Shown here one piece after another: positions 12,130-20,537 of a DNA stretch of 33,356 nt. The DNA comes from an uncultured Bacteroidales bacterium (GTDB lineage: Bacteria > Bacteroidota > Bacteroidia > Bacteroidales > Paludibacteraceae). Where the stretch lies: positions 1 through 33,356 of the forward strand of contig CALCUH010000071.1 in NCBI GenBank assembly GCA_937907165.1, given 5' to 3'. Position 1 is the first letter of the stretch. Every line of letters begins with the position of its first letter. The translations under genes and the position numbers were made by a program. The notes beneath the pieces are model-generated. The model was given only the letters and a program-made list of their open reading frames with translations, was not told the DNA's origin and did no database searches.

Positions 12130-14835
12130 ATGAGGAATTTATTATACATCTGCATACTTTGTTTTTTGCCGTACTTTGCTTCGGCTACGGTGAGGAGTGT
12201 TATAGTGACCGAGCCGCAGACTGCTGGCGTGGCGGGAGATAGCCTCTCCTCAGACTCGTCTTCTTCCACTAAAAATTATGTTTACACGCCTTCGTTGTCA
12301 TATACAGATTCTCCAAGGGAATATGAGATTGCGGACATCGACGTGAAAGGCGCCGATAGATACGACAAGTCTGTTATCATCGGCTATTCTAAACTCAAGG
12401 TGGGCGAACGTGTGAAAATTCCGGGCGAAAGAATTTCCAAGGCGGTGAAGAAGTTCTGGAAACAGGGCCTCTTCTCTGACGTGAAGATCTATGCCGACAA
12501 ATTCGAGGGCGATAAAGTATGGCTTACCATTCAGGTGGAGCAACGCGAACGTATATCTGAGATTAATGTGACGGGCGTCAAGGAGAAGAAGAGGGAGGAT
12601 ATACTAGGTGCAATTGAGCTGCGCAAAGGCGGTATCATCACTCCTAATCTTATTGATCGCACCCAAAAAGCTATCCAAAAACATTTGAGTGGGGACGGAT
12701 ATCGTAATGCTCAGGTGGAGATTAATACGAGGGCGGATGTCTCCCAAAAAGGACAGGTTGTCGTTAATATCGACATCGAGAAGAACGATAAGGTGAAGGT
12801 CCATCGCATTTATATGTCCGGCTTGGATAAGATGGACGAGAATAAGGTGAAGCGCAGCATGAAGAAGACGAAAGAGAAAAAAATCCGTAACTTCTTCAAG
12901 TCTAAAAAGTTCATCGATGAAGAGTATAAAAACGACAAGGTTCTTGCCATAGAGAAGTTCAACGAGTATGGTTTTCGCGATGCTCGTCTCGTGAGTGATA
13001 GTGTGGTCTCTTATGGTGAGAATCGAGTGGACGTCTACATGACGTTCGAGGAGGGTAGAAAATATTATTACCGTGACATCACGTGGGTCGGTAACACCAT
13101 ATATTCCGGAGAAACGTTGTCCAAAGCATTGGGAATAAAGAAGGGTGACGTTTACAATCAGAAGCTTTTGAACGACAGGTTGTCGGTTGACGAGGACGCC
13201 ATGTCTAATCTCTATTTGGATAATGGTTATCTCTTCTTCAATGTGGAACCAATGGAGATGAGGGTCGAAGGCGATTCCATCGATTTGGAAATGCGTATCT
13301 ACGAGGGGCAGCAGGCGGTGATCAATAATGTGGTCATCTATGGTAATAACGCTATATACGAGAATGTGATTCGTCGTGAGTTGCGTACTAAGCCAGGCGA
13401 ACTCTTCAGTAAGACTAACTTGCAACGTTCCGCGCGTGAGTTGGCTGCGACCGGGCAATTCAATCCGGAAAAGATGGACATCCGTCCTGAACCTAATCCG
13501 GAAAATGGTACGGTGGACATCGTCTATAATCTGGAACAGAAGAAGAATGACCAGGTAGAGCTCTCTTTTGGTTGGGGACAGACTGGTGTGACGGGTTCGT
13601 TGGGCCTCAAGTTCCATAATTTCTCTATCCAAAACATTTTCAACAAGGAAGCTTATCGTCCGTTGCCACAGGGAGACGGTCAGGATTTTGGCCTCTCGTT
13701 CTCCACTAACGCTCGCTACTATTCTTCCGCCAGCATTTCGTTCACGGAACCTTGGTTGGGTGGCAAGAGCCCTACTTCATTATCTACCTCCTTGTATTGG
13801 TCCAAACAATCGGGTGTGAACAGCCGTTATTACTCTGAAAATTATTACAATAGCCTTATTTATGACAATAACGACTATTCTAGTTATGCGGCCGCTGTCG
13901 ATCGGGAGAAGTATATTATGACGCTTGGCGGTTCTGTAGGTATCGGTAAGAGATTGAAATGGCCGGATGACTATTTCTCCATCTACTGGGATCTCTCCCT
14001 TCGTCACTATTCTTTGCAGAATTGGACCTATCTGGATATCTCCGACGGATCGGCGAATAACTTCAGCCTTGCCGCTACATGGAGTCGTAACTCTTTGGAT
14101 AACCCATATTATACCAGAAGAGGTTCCAAATTGTCTTTGATGGCTCAGTTGACTCCTCCGTATTCCCTTTTCAGGGATAATTCGCGTGTGAATTCTTTGG
14201 TGGATCGTTATAGGGAGGGTAGCCCTGACGAAGAGCGCCGCGGACTCTCGGAGGAGGAGTACAGGGAGATGCAACAGGAGTTGTACCGTTGGATTGAGTA
14301 TTACAAATTGGAGTTTAAAATGCAGACGTTCACTCCGCTCTCTTCCAACCAAAAACTGGTCTTGATGACGCGTGCCGAATATGGTTTCCTCGGATATTAT
14401 GACGAATACCGTAAGTCTCCGTTCGAACGTTATTATGTCGGTGGTGATGGTATGACGGGTTATAGTTACACCTATGCTACCACGGCGATAAAACTTCGTG
14501 GATACGATAACGGCTCTTTGACGCCAAAAGATCCGATTACAAGGCGCGATGCGGGTAATCTCTATACTAGATTATCTCTCGAGTTGCGTTATCCGCTGAT
14601 GCTGGAGTCCACAACCACGATTTACGTCTTGGCTTTCGCTGATGCCGGAAATGCGTGGAGCGAATTAAAGGATTTCAATCCGTTTAACTTGAAACGCTCC
14701 CTTGGTGTGGGCGCACGTGTCTTTTTGCCAATGATCGGATTGATCGGTGTGGATTGGGGATACGGATTCGACACTCCATATGAAGTGGGAGGAGGCGGAA
14801 GCCAGTTCCATTTCGTGTTTGGTCAGGAGTTCTAA
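12130..14835 (+). CDS. bamA: Outer membrane protein assembly factor BamA
   Basis: An Omp85-family protein of 901 residues from the ATG at 12130; a GTG at 12127 directly before it is less likely. A signal peptide (LLYICILCFLPYFASA) and a Ser-rich linker precede POTRA repeats, recognisable by IADIDVKGADRY, ISEINVTGVKEKKREDILGAIEL, VHRIYMSGLDKMDENKVKRSM and INNVVIYGNNAIYENVIRRELRTKPGELF. The C-terminal half is the 16-stranded surface-antigen barrel, ending in FHFVFGQEF with the terminal Phe of a beta-signal. It inserts beta-barrel proteins into the outer membrane. It lies between uppS and two Skp-type chaperones that deliver its substrates, the usual Bacteroidetes order. Confidence 0.95.
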   Translation: MRNLLYICILCFLPYFASATVRSVIVTEPQTAGVAGDSLSSDSSSSTKNYVYTPSLSYTDSPREYEIADIDVKGADRYDKSVIIGYSKLKVGERVKIPGERISKAVKKFWKQGLFSDVKIYADKFEGDKVWLTIQVEQRERISEINVTGVKEKKREDILGAIELRKGGIITPNLIDRTQKAIQKHLSGDGYRNAQVEINTRADVSQKGQVVVNIDIEKNDKVKVHRIYMSGLDKMDENKVKRSMKKTKEKKIRNFFKSKKFIDEEYKNDKVLAIEKFNEYGFRDARLVSDSVVSYGENRVDVYMTFEEGRKYYYRDITWVGNTIYSGETLSKALGIKKGDVYNQKLLNDRLSVDEDAMSNLYLDNGYLFFNVEPMEMRVEGDSIDLEMRIYEGQQAVINNVVIYGNNAIYENVIRRELRTKPGELFSKTNLQRSARELAATGQFNPEKMDIRPEPNPENGTVDIVYNLEQKKNDQVELSFGWGQTGVTGSLGLKFHNFSIQNIFNKEAYRPLPQGDGQDFGLSFSTNARYYSSASISFTEPWLGGKSPTSLSTSLYWSKQSGVNSRYYSENYYNSLIYDNNDYSSYAAAVDREKYIMTLGGSVGIGKRLKWPDDYFSIYWDLSLRHYSLQNWTYLDISDGSANNFSLAATWSRNSLDNPYYTRRGSKLSLMAQLTPPYSLFRDNSRVNSLVDRYREGSPDEERRGLSEEEYREMQQELYRWIEYYKLEFKMQTFTPLSSNQKLVLMTRAEYGFLGYYDEYRKSPFERYYVGGDGMTGYSYTYATTAIKLRGYDNGSLTPKDPITRRDAGNLYTRLSLELRYPLMLESTTTIYVLAFADAGNAWSELKDFNPFNLKRSLGVGARVFLPMIGLIGVDWGYGFDTPYEVGGGGSQFHFVFGQEF

Positions 14836-14864
14836 TTATGCGTTTTATTGTTTGATTTTAAAAT

Positions 14865-15386
14865 ATGACAAATATGAAAAGACTAATTTTGACATTATTA
14901 ACTGTGGGCGCTTTCTTTTGCGCTTCCGCACAAAAGGTGGCCGTTATGGATATGGAGTATATATTGAAGAATATTCCAATGTATGAATCGGCTAATGAAC
15001 AATTGAAACAGATTTCCGAGAAGTGGCAGAAAGAGGTCGACGCTAAGAACGAGGAGGCTAAAATACTGTATAAAAACTATCAGACGGAGGTGGTGTTCTT
15101 ATCCGATGAGATGAAGGTGAAGAAGGAGAATGAAATTGTCGCGAAGGAGAAGGAGGCTAATGAACTTAAACGTAAATATTTCGGCCCTCAAGGCGAATTC
15201 TTTAAGAAGAGAGAGAGTCTGATGAAACCTATTCAGGATGAGGTTTATGTGGCGGTGAAAGATGTGGCTGATACCAAGGGTTACCTCGTCGTTTTGGACA
15301 AGGCGAGCAGTTCAAACCTGATTTATTATTCCGTCAAGGCTGATATCAGTGATGAGGTGCTGGAAAAATTGGGTTATGCGAAATAA
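14865..15386 (+). CDS. OmpH/Skp-family periplasmic chaperone, first copy
   Basis: A 173-residue protein with a signal peptide (MKRLILTLLTVGAFFCASA), then the OmpH start KVAVMDMEYILKNIPMYESANEQL. A long charged coiled coil follows (about residues 40-115, rich in Lys/Glu), ending in a beta segment (GYLVVLDKASSSNLIYYS). Skp trimers hold unfolded outer-membrane proteins in the periplasm for BamA. An in-frame ATG at 14874, three codons downstream, would give a more typical signal peptide start. It is 29 bp after bamA and a promoter for the second copy lies at its 3' end. Confidence 0.88.
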   Translation: MTNMKRLILTLLTVGAFFCASAQKVAVMDMEYILKNIPMYESANEQLKQISEKWQKEVDAKNEEAKILYKNYQTEVVFLSDEMKVKKENEIVAKEKEANELKRKYFGPQGEFFKKRESLMKPIQDEVYVAVKDVADTKGYLVVLDKASSSNLIYYSVKADISDEVLEKLGYAK

Positions 15387-15398
15387 TTTGTAATTTTG
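15369..15398 (+). promoter_or_regulatory. Promoter of the second skp copy
   Basis: TTG (15369-15371), 19 nt, TAATTTTG (15391-15398). The -33 box lies inside the end of the first skp gene, so the second chaperone can be transcribed apart from bamA. Confidence 0.45.
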
Positions 15399-15437
15399 TG
15401 AGAAAATTAAAAAAAAAGAAATTAAATATTCAATTTT

Positions 15438-15944
15438 ATGTGTAAAAAATTAATTGCTTTGGCGTTCTTGGCTATGCCTTTTTTTGGCATGGCGCAAAAC
15501 ACTCAAATTAAGTTGGGCTATCTAGATGTCCAAACTTTGTTTATGGCTTTACCGGAAGTTGCTCAAATTGAGACTTCATTGAAGGATCTCGCAGCTCAAC
15601 ATGAGGCCGAAATCAAGAGAATGGAGGATGAATATACTCGTAAATTGATGGAGTATAAGGAAGGTGAGGCTAAATGGGACAACACCATCAAGCAAAATAG
15701 AATGGAGGAGTTGCAGACTCTCCAACAAAAAGTTCAGGCTTACTATCAGCAGGCTCAAACCATGTTGCAGCAAAAGCAAGAGGAACTTCAGTCTCCTATC
15801 CGCGAGAAATTGCGTAAGACGATTGAAGAGGTTGGTGCTGAAAACGGATTTCTTTATATCTACGATTTGAATGCGTTGCTTTACAAGTCTGCTGACGCTA
15901 TCGATGTCACTCCATTGGTAAAGAAAAAGATGGGCGTGAAGTAA
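15438..15944 (+). CDS. OmpH/Skp-family periplasmic chaperone, second copy
   Basis: A 168-residue paralogue of the preceding gene. The signal peptide (MCKKLIALAFLAMPFFGMAQ) is followed by IKLGYLDVQTLFMALPEVAQIETSL, a central Gln/Glu/Lys-rich coiled coil (about residues 45-120), then a terminal beta element (GFLYIYDLNALLYKSADAIDVTPLV). The coiled coil is clearly diverged from the first copy, with many Gln residues. Two tandem Skp genes after bamA are common in Bacteroidetes; a mixed trimer or different client preference is possible but not shown. A strong terminator follows immediately. Confidence 0.9.
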   Translation: MCKKLIALAFLAMPFFGMAQNTQIKLGYLDVQTLFMALPEVAQIETSLKDLAAQHEAEIKRMEDEYTRKLMEYKEGEAKWDNTIKQNRMEELQTLQQKVQAYYQQAQTMLQQKQEELQSPIREKLRKTIEEVGAENGFLYIYDLNALLYKSADAIDVTPLVKKKMGVK

Positions 15945-15969
15945 TTCTTGCTTGTTGAAATTTATAAGA

Positions 15970-15998
15970 AGAGGGTGTTTCACGCCCTCTTTTTTTTT
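15970..15998 (+). terminator. Intrinsic terminator after the skp pair
   Basis: AGAGGG/CCCTCT arms with a short GTG/CAC extension, directly followed by eight T residues. It ends the bamA-skp transcripts before murI. Confidence 0.85.
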
Positions 15999-16048
15999 CA
16001 TATCTTTATTTGTGAATTAACTTAATTAGGTTCTAAAACGATTTTACC

Positions 16049-16888
16049 ATGGCACAATTTCCTCTTCAGTCCGGTCCTATTGGCGTATTTGATTCGGGGT
16101 ATGGCGGATTAACTATCCTGTCTGAAATTCGTAAGCGGCTGCCTATGTACGATTTCGTCTATTTGGGAGATAACGCTCGTACGCCTTACGGGACACGCTC
16201 GTTTGATGTGGTTTACGAGTATACCCGTCAGTGCGTGGAGAAATTGTTCGCTTTGGGTTGCCCGCTTGCCATATTAGGTTGTAACACGGCTTCCGCGAAG
16301 GCTCTGAAATCCATACAGATGGTCGACCTCCCTTTGTGGAACGAGGAGAGACGTGTGTTGGGTGTCATTCGTCCTACGGTGGAGCAAATCGATAAGTTCA
16401 CAAAGACGCGACATGTCGGCCTTTTTGCCACGGTAGGTACGGTCCAATCCGAGTCTTATCCCATAGAAATCCATAAACTCTTTCCTGACATTGTCATATC
16501 TTCTGTGGCTTGCCCTTTGTGGGTGCCTTTGGTGGAGAACTCCGAGTATGATTCGGATGGAGCTGACTATTTTGTCAAAAAATATGTCGATGTGCTTTTG
16601 TCTATGGATGATCGCATAGACACGGTGATTTTGGGGTGCACGCACTATCCTTTGTTGATGCCGAAAATACGTAAATATCTGCCCGAAAACATTCAAATAA
16701 TTGCCCAAGGTTCTATCGTTGCGGCTAGTCTAGAGGATTACCTCTCCCGCCATACAAACCTAGAGGCGCTGCTCACGAGAGGGGGGACTTGCCACTTCCT
16801 GACGACCGAGTCGGAGGAGAAGTTTAAAAAGTCCGCGTCTGTATTCCTTTCAGAACAGATTGATGTGCGGCACATCCAGTTAAGTTAG
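16049..16888 (+). CDS. murI: Glutamate racemase
   Basis: A 279-residue cofactor-independent racemase that makes D-glutamate for peptidoglycan. The N-terminal IGVFDSGYGGLTIL contains the substrate-binding Asp-Ser pair (Asp15, Ser16). The two catalytic cysteines are Cys78 in LGCNTASAKAL and Cys197 in ILGCTHYPLL. The length is usual. It has no obvious -7 box in the short gap after the skp terminator. Its stop is 5 bp from the end of the convergent helD gene, so the two transcripts must overlap or terminate inside the opposite gene. Placement after bamA-skp groups envelope functions but does not show co-regulation. Confidence 0.95.
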   Translation: MAQFPLQSGPIGVFDSGYGGLTILSEIRKRLPMYDFVYLGDNARTPYGTRSFDVVYEYTRQCVEKLFALGCPLAILGCNTASAKALKSIQMVDLPLWNEERRVLGVIRPTVEQIDKFTKTRHVGLFATVGTVQSESYPIEIHKLFPDIVISSVACPLWVPLVENSEYDSDGADYFVKKYVDVLLSMDDRIDTVILGCTHYPLLMPKIRKYLPENIQIIAQGSIVAASLEDYLSRHTNLEALLTRGGTCHFLTTESEEKFKKSASVFLSEQIDVRHIQLS

Positions 16889-16893
16889 CCTTT

Positions 16894-18957
16894 TTATTCT
16901 CGTGGGACGAATGGGCTGATGGTGCCTGTTGCGCTGATTGTCAACTTGTGCATGGCGCGGGTGCAGGCGATGTAGAGCAGACTTCGGTCCATGTCGGTCT
17001 TATAACCTTTCTCGTTGACGAACGGAACGACCACTTCGTCGAATTCCAAACCTTTGGAAGTATGTACTGTTGTGACGATGATACCGTTCGTGAAGGCTGC
17101 GCTCTCGCTGGAGAGTAGACAGACTTGATCGGTTTCTTCCGACAGTTTTTCGTGTAGCTTTATTGCCTCTTTCTCCGTCTTGCAGATGAATCCGATTGAG
17201 TTGCCTTGGCCGATGTGAGCCTCCATCAGTTTCTTTAGATGTTTCATTTCTTCCTCTTCCTTCTTGAAGATTATGACGTCCGGTTTCTCCCCGTGGCGTT
17301 CAATGGCCTCCAGATCCTCGCTTTGTGAAATCTTTTGCGCAAAGCTGGTGATTTCGTAAGAGGAGCGGTAACTTTTGCATAGTTTCATCACTTCTGAGTT
17401 TGTCAGAACTTGTTGTATCTCCTTGTAAGAGGTTGAACTATAAGGATTCACCGATTGTAGTGCGTCACCCAAAATAGTCTTGTTGCAGGTGAATAGCATG
17501 GAGAGCACTTTGTATTGGATAGGCGTGTAGTCTTGCATCTCGTCCACCAAAAGATGCTTGATCGGTAATTTCTCTTTGATGCCCTCCATCATGATTTTTA
17601 GGTAGAGTACGGGAGCGACGTCCGCATATTCCATCTGCCTGTTTTTCCCTTTCTTGTAAAGTTCCGGACGACCGATCCAATCGTAGAAAGCTTGGTAAAG
17701 CGAAAGGTCGTTGTTGCCTTCGAACATCTTTTTGAGTTCGGCTTTAATCTTGTTCTTGTCGGTGGTTGACACTTCCATTCTTGTGGCTAGTTGAATTTCG
17801 CGGGCGATGTCTTTCGCCATCGGTTCGAAACGGTTCCTCATCGGAATTCTGCTGTAGGCTTTGAAACGTTCCTCCAAATACTCTTTTGGTACGGGAATCC
17901 TTCCCACCTTCATATCCGTCGGTTTGAAGAAGGTGTTCTCCACGTGGAGGATGAATTTGTTCATCAGTCCGATGAAATTCACGGACGATTTGAATTTAAT
18001 GCGCTCCACGAAAGCCTCGTCATGTTTCTCCAACACTTCGGTTACTTGTTCGAAGAATGTCTGGAATTTATATTTGCCTTGCAGTTGTTTGTCCATTAAC
18101 TCTTCGAATCCGCACTCTTCGATGGTCTCTTCTCCCAATTCAGGCAAGACGTTGGAGATGTAATCCGCGAAGACCTTGTTGGGGGAGATGATCAGAATGT
18201 CTTTGGAAGTGATTTCCCCCTTGAAGCGATATAGAATGTAAGCTACGCGGTGTAGTGCGATGGAGGTCTTCCCCGAACCGGCCACACCTTGGATGATGAG
18301 CGTCTTCGCCTCTTCGTTTCGGATGATTTGGTTCTGCTCCCTTTGGATGGTCGCCACAATGTTCTTCATCCTTTCGTCGGAGGTGCTGCTTAGTTCCTTT
18401 TGAAGCACTTCGTCTTGGATGTTCACGGAACTCTCCAGCATGAACTCCATGACAGAGCGTCGTATTCTGTATTGTCTCTTTAGGGAAATGTCTCCCTCTA
18501 CTCTTCCTTGCGGAGCGTCGTAATGTGCCGCACCGGTCTCGTAATCGTAGAACATGGTCGAGATGGGCGCTCTCCAGTCGTGGATGACGTTCTCGTTCGT
18601 TTCCGCATTGTAGTAGGAGTGGATACCCACGTAGATTGGCAACGGTTTCTCTCCTCCCTTCTCGTTGAAGTCTATTCTTCCGAAATAGGGAATCTCGATC
18701 ATTTTGCGGATCCTCTTCTTACGCTCCACGATCGCTTCGCTGGAGAGTACGGCTTGCGTGACGTTGTGTCTGACGGCGCTCTTCTCCGCCCGGTCCAACT
18801 CGGATTGGTTCTCCCAAAGGTAATTTTTGTATTCTCGCAGGTCTTTCACGTTGTTGTTGATCACTTCATCCAACTTTGTGATGATCTTTTCCAATTGCTT
18901 GATGACGCTCTTCATGTAGGAGACTTCATCTTGTTCCGTTTGATTAAATATAGCCAC
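16894..18957 (-). CDS. HelD-like UvrD/Rep-family ATPase
   Basis: A superfamily 1 helicase-like protein of 687 residues from a GTG at 18957. Longer readings start at a TTG at 19068, but that codon overlaps the -7 box of the promoter, so the transcript cannot include it; AGAAGG just before the GTG fits a ribosome site. The N-terminal antiparallel coiled coil (EQDEVSYMKSVIKQLEKIITKLDEVI) is typical of HelD, which recycles stalled RNA polymerase. Walker A GVAGSGKT is at 224-231, with HRVAYILYRF after it; later motifs are LLVDEMQDYTPIQY, GDALQSVNP, LCKSYRSS, VHTSKGLEFDEVVVPF and LLYIACTRAMHKLTI. A DNA helicase role is less likely given the N-terminus. Confidence 0.85.
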   Translation of the reverse strand: MAIFNQTEQDEVSYMKSVIKQLEKIITKLDEVINNNVKDLREYKNYLWENQSELDRAEKSAVRHNVTQAVLSSEAIVERKKRIRKMIEIPYFGRIDFNEKGGEKPLPIYVGIHSYYNAETNENVIHDWRAPISTMFYDYETGAAHYDAPQGRVEGDISLKRQYRIRRSVMEFMLESSVNIQDEVLQKELSSTSDERMKNIVATIQREQNQIIRNEEAKTLIIQGVAGSGKTSIALHRVAYILYRFKGEITSKDILIISPNKVFADYISNVLPELGEETIEECGFEELMDKQLQGKYKFQTFFEQVTEVLEKHDEAFVERIKFKSSVNFIGLMNKFILHVENTFFKPTDMKVGRIPVPKEYLEERFKAYSRIPMRNRFEPMAKDIAREIQLATRMEVSTTDKNKIKAELKKMFEGNNDLSLYQAFYDWIGRPELYKKGKNRQMEYADVAPVLYLKIMMEGIKEKLPIKHLLVDEMQDYTPIQYKVLSMLFTCNKTILGDALQSVNPYSSTSYKEIQQVLTNSEVMKLCKSYRSSYEITSFAQKISQSEDLEAIERHGEKPDVIIFKKEEEEMKHLKKLMEAHIGQGNSIGFICKTEKEAIKLHEKLSEETDQVCLLSSESAAFTNGIIVTTVHTSKGLEFDEVVVPFVNEKGYKTDMDRSLLYIACTRAMHKLTISATGTISPFVPRE

Positions 18958-19065
18958 TGTCCTTCTAAATTTATGGCGGGTTCTGTAAAATGATTCCGAA
19001 GTGGATTTAAGAAATGCGCTTGGAGGAATCGTAAAAAACGTGAGCGGCGTTTCGTTTCCGCTCCG

Positions 19066-19073
19066 CAAAGTTA
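19066..19073 (-). promoter_or_regulatory. -7 box of the helD-like gene
   Basis: TAACTTTG on the minus strand, about 110 bp upstream of the chosen GTG. It sets the transcript start below the TTG at 19068 and therefore decides the start codon. Confidence 0.5.
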
Positions 19074-19228
19074 GCGGTTTTTATGGTTGGTGATTCCCCC
19101 TCTCTCTTCTTTTCTTTCGACCATCCATGATGTAATCATTCTTCCTTCTTTATAAGCGGTTTTATTGATAAATGAGTGAAACACATATTACTAAGGAAAA
19201 TAGAATGGTAATATTTCGTGCGAAATTG

Positions 19229-19258
19229 TTTGTTATCAAATAAAAAGATTTATTTTTG
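19229..19258 (+). promoter_or_regulatory. Promoter of the exported-protein gene
   Basis: TTTG (19229-19232), 18 nt, TATTTTTG (19251-19258), about 55 bp before the ATG. Both boxes match the Bacteroidetes consensus. Confidence 0.6.
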
Positions 19259-19312
19259 TATGTATTATGATGTTTAATATTTTGTTGTATTAATAATTTA
19301 ATTGTTTTTGTA

Positions 19313-20092
19313 ATGAAAAAATTAATTGTATTGGCGTTGAGCATTATGTCATGCTTTAGCGCTTTTGCGGGTAGTCAAGGTGAAGATAATGGTTTTGGCA
19401 TTAAGCTATTCGCTGGTTTTCATGGTGACAAGTATGCTTTCCCTGACATTGACATTTTAGGATTCGGTTTTGTTGATGCGGAATATCCTTATGAGGATGC
19501 GACTCCATCTTTTGGTTTGGCATTGGATTCCCGTTGGTATGTGGCTAATCCGGGCAAGTTCGGTATCGGTATCAATGCTCGTTGGTTGGATTTCGGTTTC
19601 GCAAGTTGCTCTGTAGAGGAGGATGAGACTTTTGATTCGTATTACAGTAAATCGATTAAATACTCTTATGAGTCAAAGAATTTGTTCTTTGATTTTAGCC
19701 TTTTAGGTGTTGGTCCTATCGGAACATTCTATTTGAGTGATGATATGGCTATCGACGCTTACTATAATTTCATGCCTAATGTGTTCGTGAATTGCGCAAA
19801 GCCTCTCGAATACAGCTCTGATGACGCTAACTTCTCGAAATATTACAAAGACATCGTAGGAAATGTGGACGATGAGAACGAATACGATTTCGCATTCGGT
19901 ATTTCCCACAGACTTGGCGCCGCTTTCAGATACAAGGTGTTCCAACTCGGTTTCGAGGCTAAGTTCGGTAATCTTAAATCTCAGGATTGGGGTAACAACG
20001 AAGAAGATGAGGTTGACGAAATGTTCGGTTTCCTCTCTTCTGACAAAATCCGTACTGGTAACTTCAGATTGTTCCTTGGATTCAAATTCTAA
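19313..20092 (+). CDS. Exported outer-membrane beta-barrel-like protein of unknown function
   Basis: A 259-residue protein with a signal peptide (MKKLIVLALSIMSCFSAFAG). The mature protein is acidic and rich in Gly and aromatic residues, with alternating strand-like patterns (FGIKLFAGFHGDKYAF, FGLALDSRWYVANPGKFGIGINARWLDFGF, LGAAFRYKVFQLGFEAKFG). It ends in NFRLFLGFKF with a terminal Phe, as expected for an 8-12-stranded outer-membrane barrel. I recognise no family. It is a single-gene unit with its own promoter and terminator, divergent from helD. A role as a porin-like or structural barrel is inference. Confidence 0.6.
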   Translation: MKKLIVLALSIMSCFSAFAGSQGEDNGFGIKLFAGFHGDKYAFPDIDILGFGFVDAEYPYEDATPSFGLALDSRWYVANPGKFGIGINARWLDFGFASCSVEEDETFDSYYSKSIKYSYESKNLFFDFSLLGVGPIGTFYLSDDMAIDAYYNFMPNVFVNCAKPLEYSSDDANFSKYYKDIVGNVDDENEYDFAFGISHRLGAAFRYKVFQLGFEAKFGNLKSQDWGNNEEDEVDEMFGFLSSDKIRTGNFRLFLGFKF

Positions 20093-20116
20093 ACCGATAA
20101 ATATTTATACATTATG

Positions 20117-20148
20117 GAAGGAGGCTTTTCGGTCTCCTTCTTTTTTTT
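20117..20148 (+). terminator. Intrinsic terminator after the barrel-like gene
   Basis: GAAGGAG/CTCCTTC arms (20117-20123, 20134-20140) followed by eight T residues. Confidence 0.85.
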
Positions 20149-20162
20149 GTGCGGAGTAAATG

Positions 20163-20190
20163 AAAAAGGGAGCCCGTTAAGAACTCCCTT
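20163..20190 (-). terminator. Second, leftward terminator
   Basis: AAGGGAG/CTCCCTT arms (20166-20172, 20184-20190). On the minus strand the hairpin is followed by TTTTC, so it would back up the terminator of cassette copy B and insulate the upstream gene. Confidence 0.55.
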
Positions 20191-20224
20191 ATATATATTT
20201 GAATTCATAAGTTAGGGTTGCCTT

Positions 20225-20296
20225 TAAAAAAAAGGATGTCATCACGACATCCTCATTTTTCTTAACCTTAAATCTAATACCATGAAAAACACGATG
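20225..20296 (-). ncRNA. Cassette copy B: short RNA with invariant leader and terminator hairpin
   Basis: Reverse-oriented counterpart of copy A. The 35-nt leader is identical, then the same 19-nt hairpin GGATGTC/GACATCC (20234-20252) followed by eight T residues on the minus strand, a textbook terminator. The predicted RNA is about 70 nt. The small frame from ATG at 20283 reads MVLDLRLRKMRMS and stops at 20242 in the hairpin loop, the same position as in copy A although the linker is 6 nt shorter. The gene-free region 20093-20537 holds this unit, two terminators and the purL promoter. Confidence 0.6.
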
Positions 20297-20357
20297 CAAA
20301 GGTAGTAATAAAATTATGTTTTACAACATAATTGTACAATATTTTTATCGAATTAAC
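20297..20357 (-). promoter_or_regulatory. Cassette copy B: near-palindrome plus promoter
   Basis: A perfect -7 box TACCTTTG on the minus strand (20304-20297) is preceded by TTATGTTTTACAACATAA (20314-20331 on the plus strand), one mismatch from the palindrome of copy A. Similarity to copy A extends to about 20357. Confidence 0.6.
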
Positions 20358-20460
20358 ATTGTTTAATCATTGTGGACTGGTTTAAATGGGCTTGCTTGTT
20401 AGATAGGTGAAAAAGAAGAGACCGGAGATGAATAAAATGGTTTTCGTTTAGGTGGTTTTA

Positions 20461-20492
20461 TTTGCCCAACTCTGAAAATATGTCTAATTTTG
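20461..20492 (+). promoter_or_regulatory. purL promoter
   Basis: TTTG (20461-20464), 20 nt, TAATTTTG (20485-20492), about 45 bp before the ATG. Both boxes match the Bacteroidetes consensus. Confidence 0.65.
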
Positions 20493-20537
20493 CAACGCAT
20501 AAAAAGTGAATTTTCAAATAAATAACTATAACATAGA

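Noticed and set aside
12604..13632. Antisense open frame of about 340 codons opposite bamA
   Set aside because: Low-complexity Ile/Leu/His-rich translation with no family likeness; explained by bamA codon use.
10332..20357. Inverted cassette copies as ends of a composite transposon
   Set aside because: The block between holds essential envelope genes in their usual order, there is no transposase, and no target-site duplication could be recognised.
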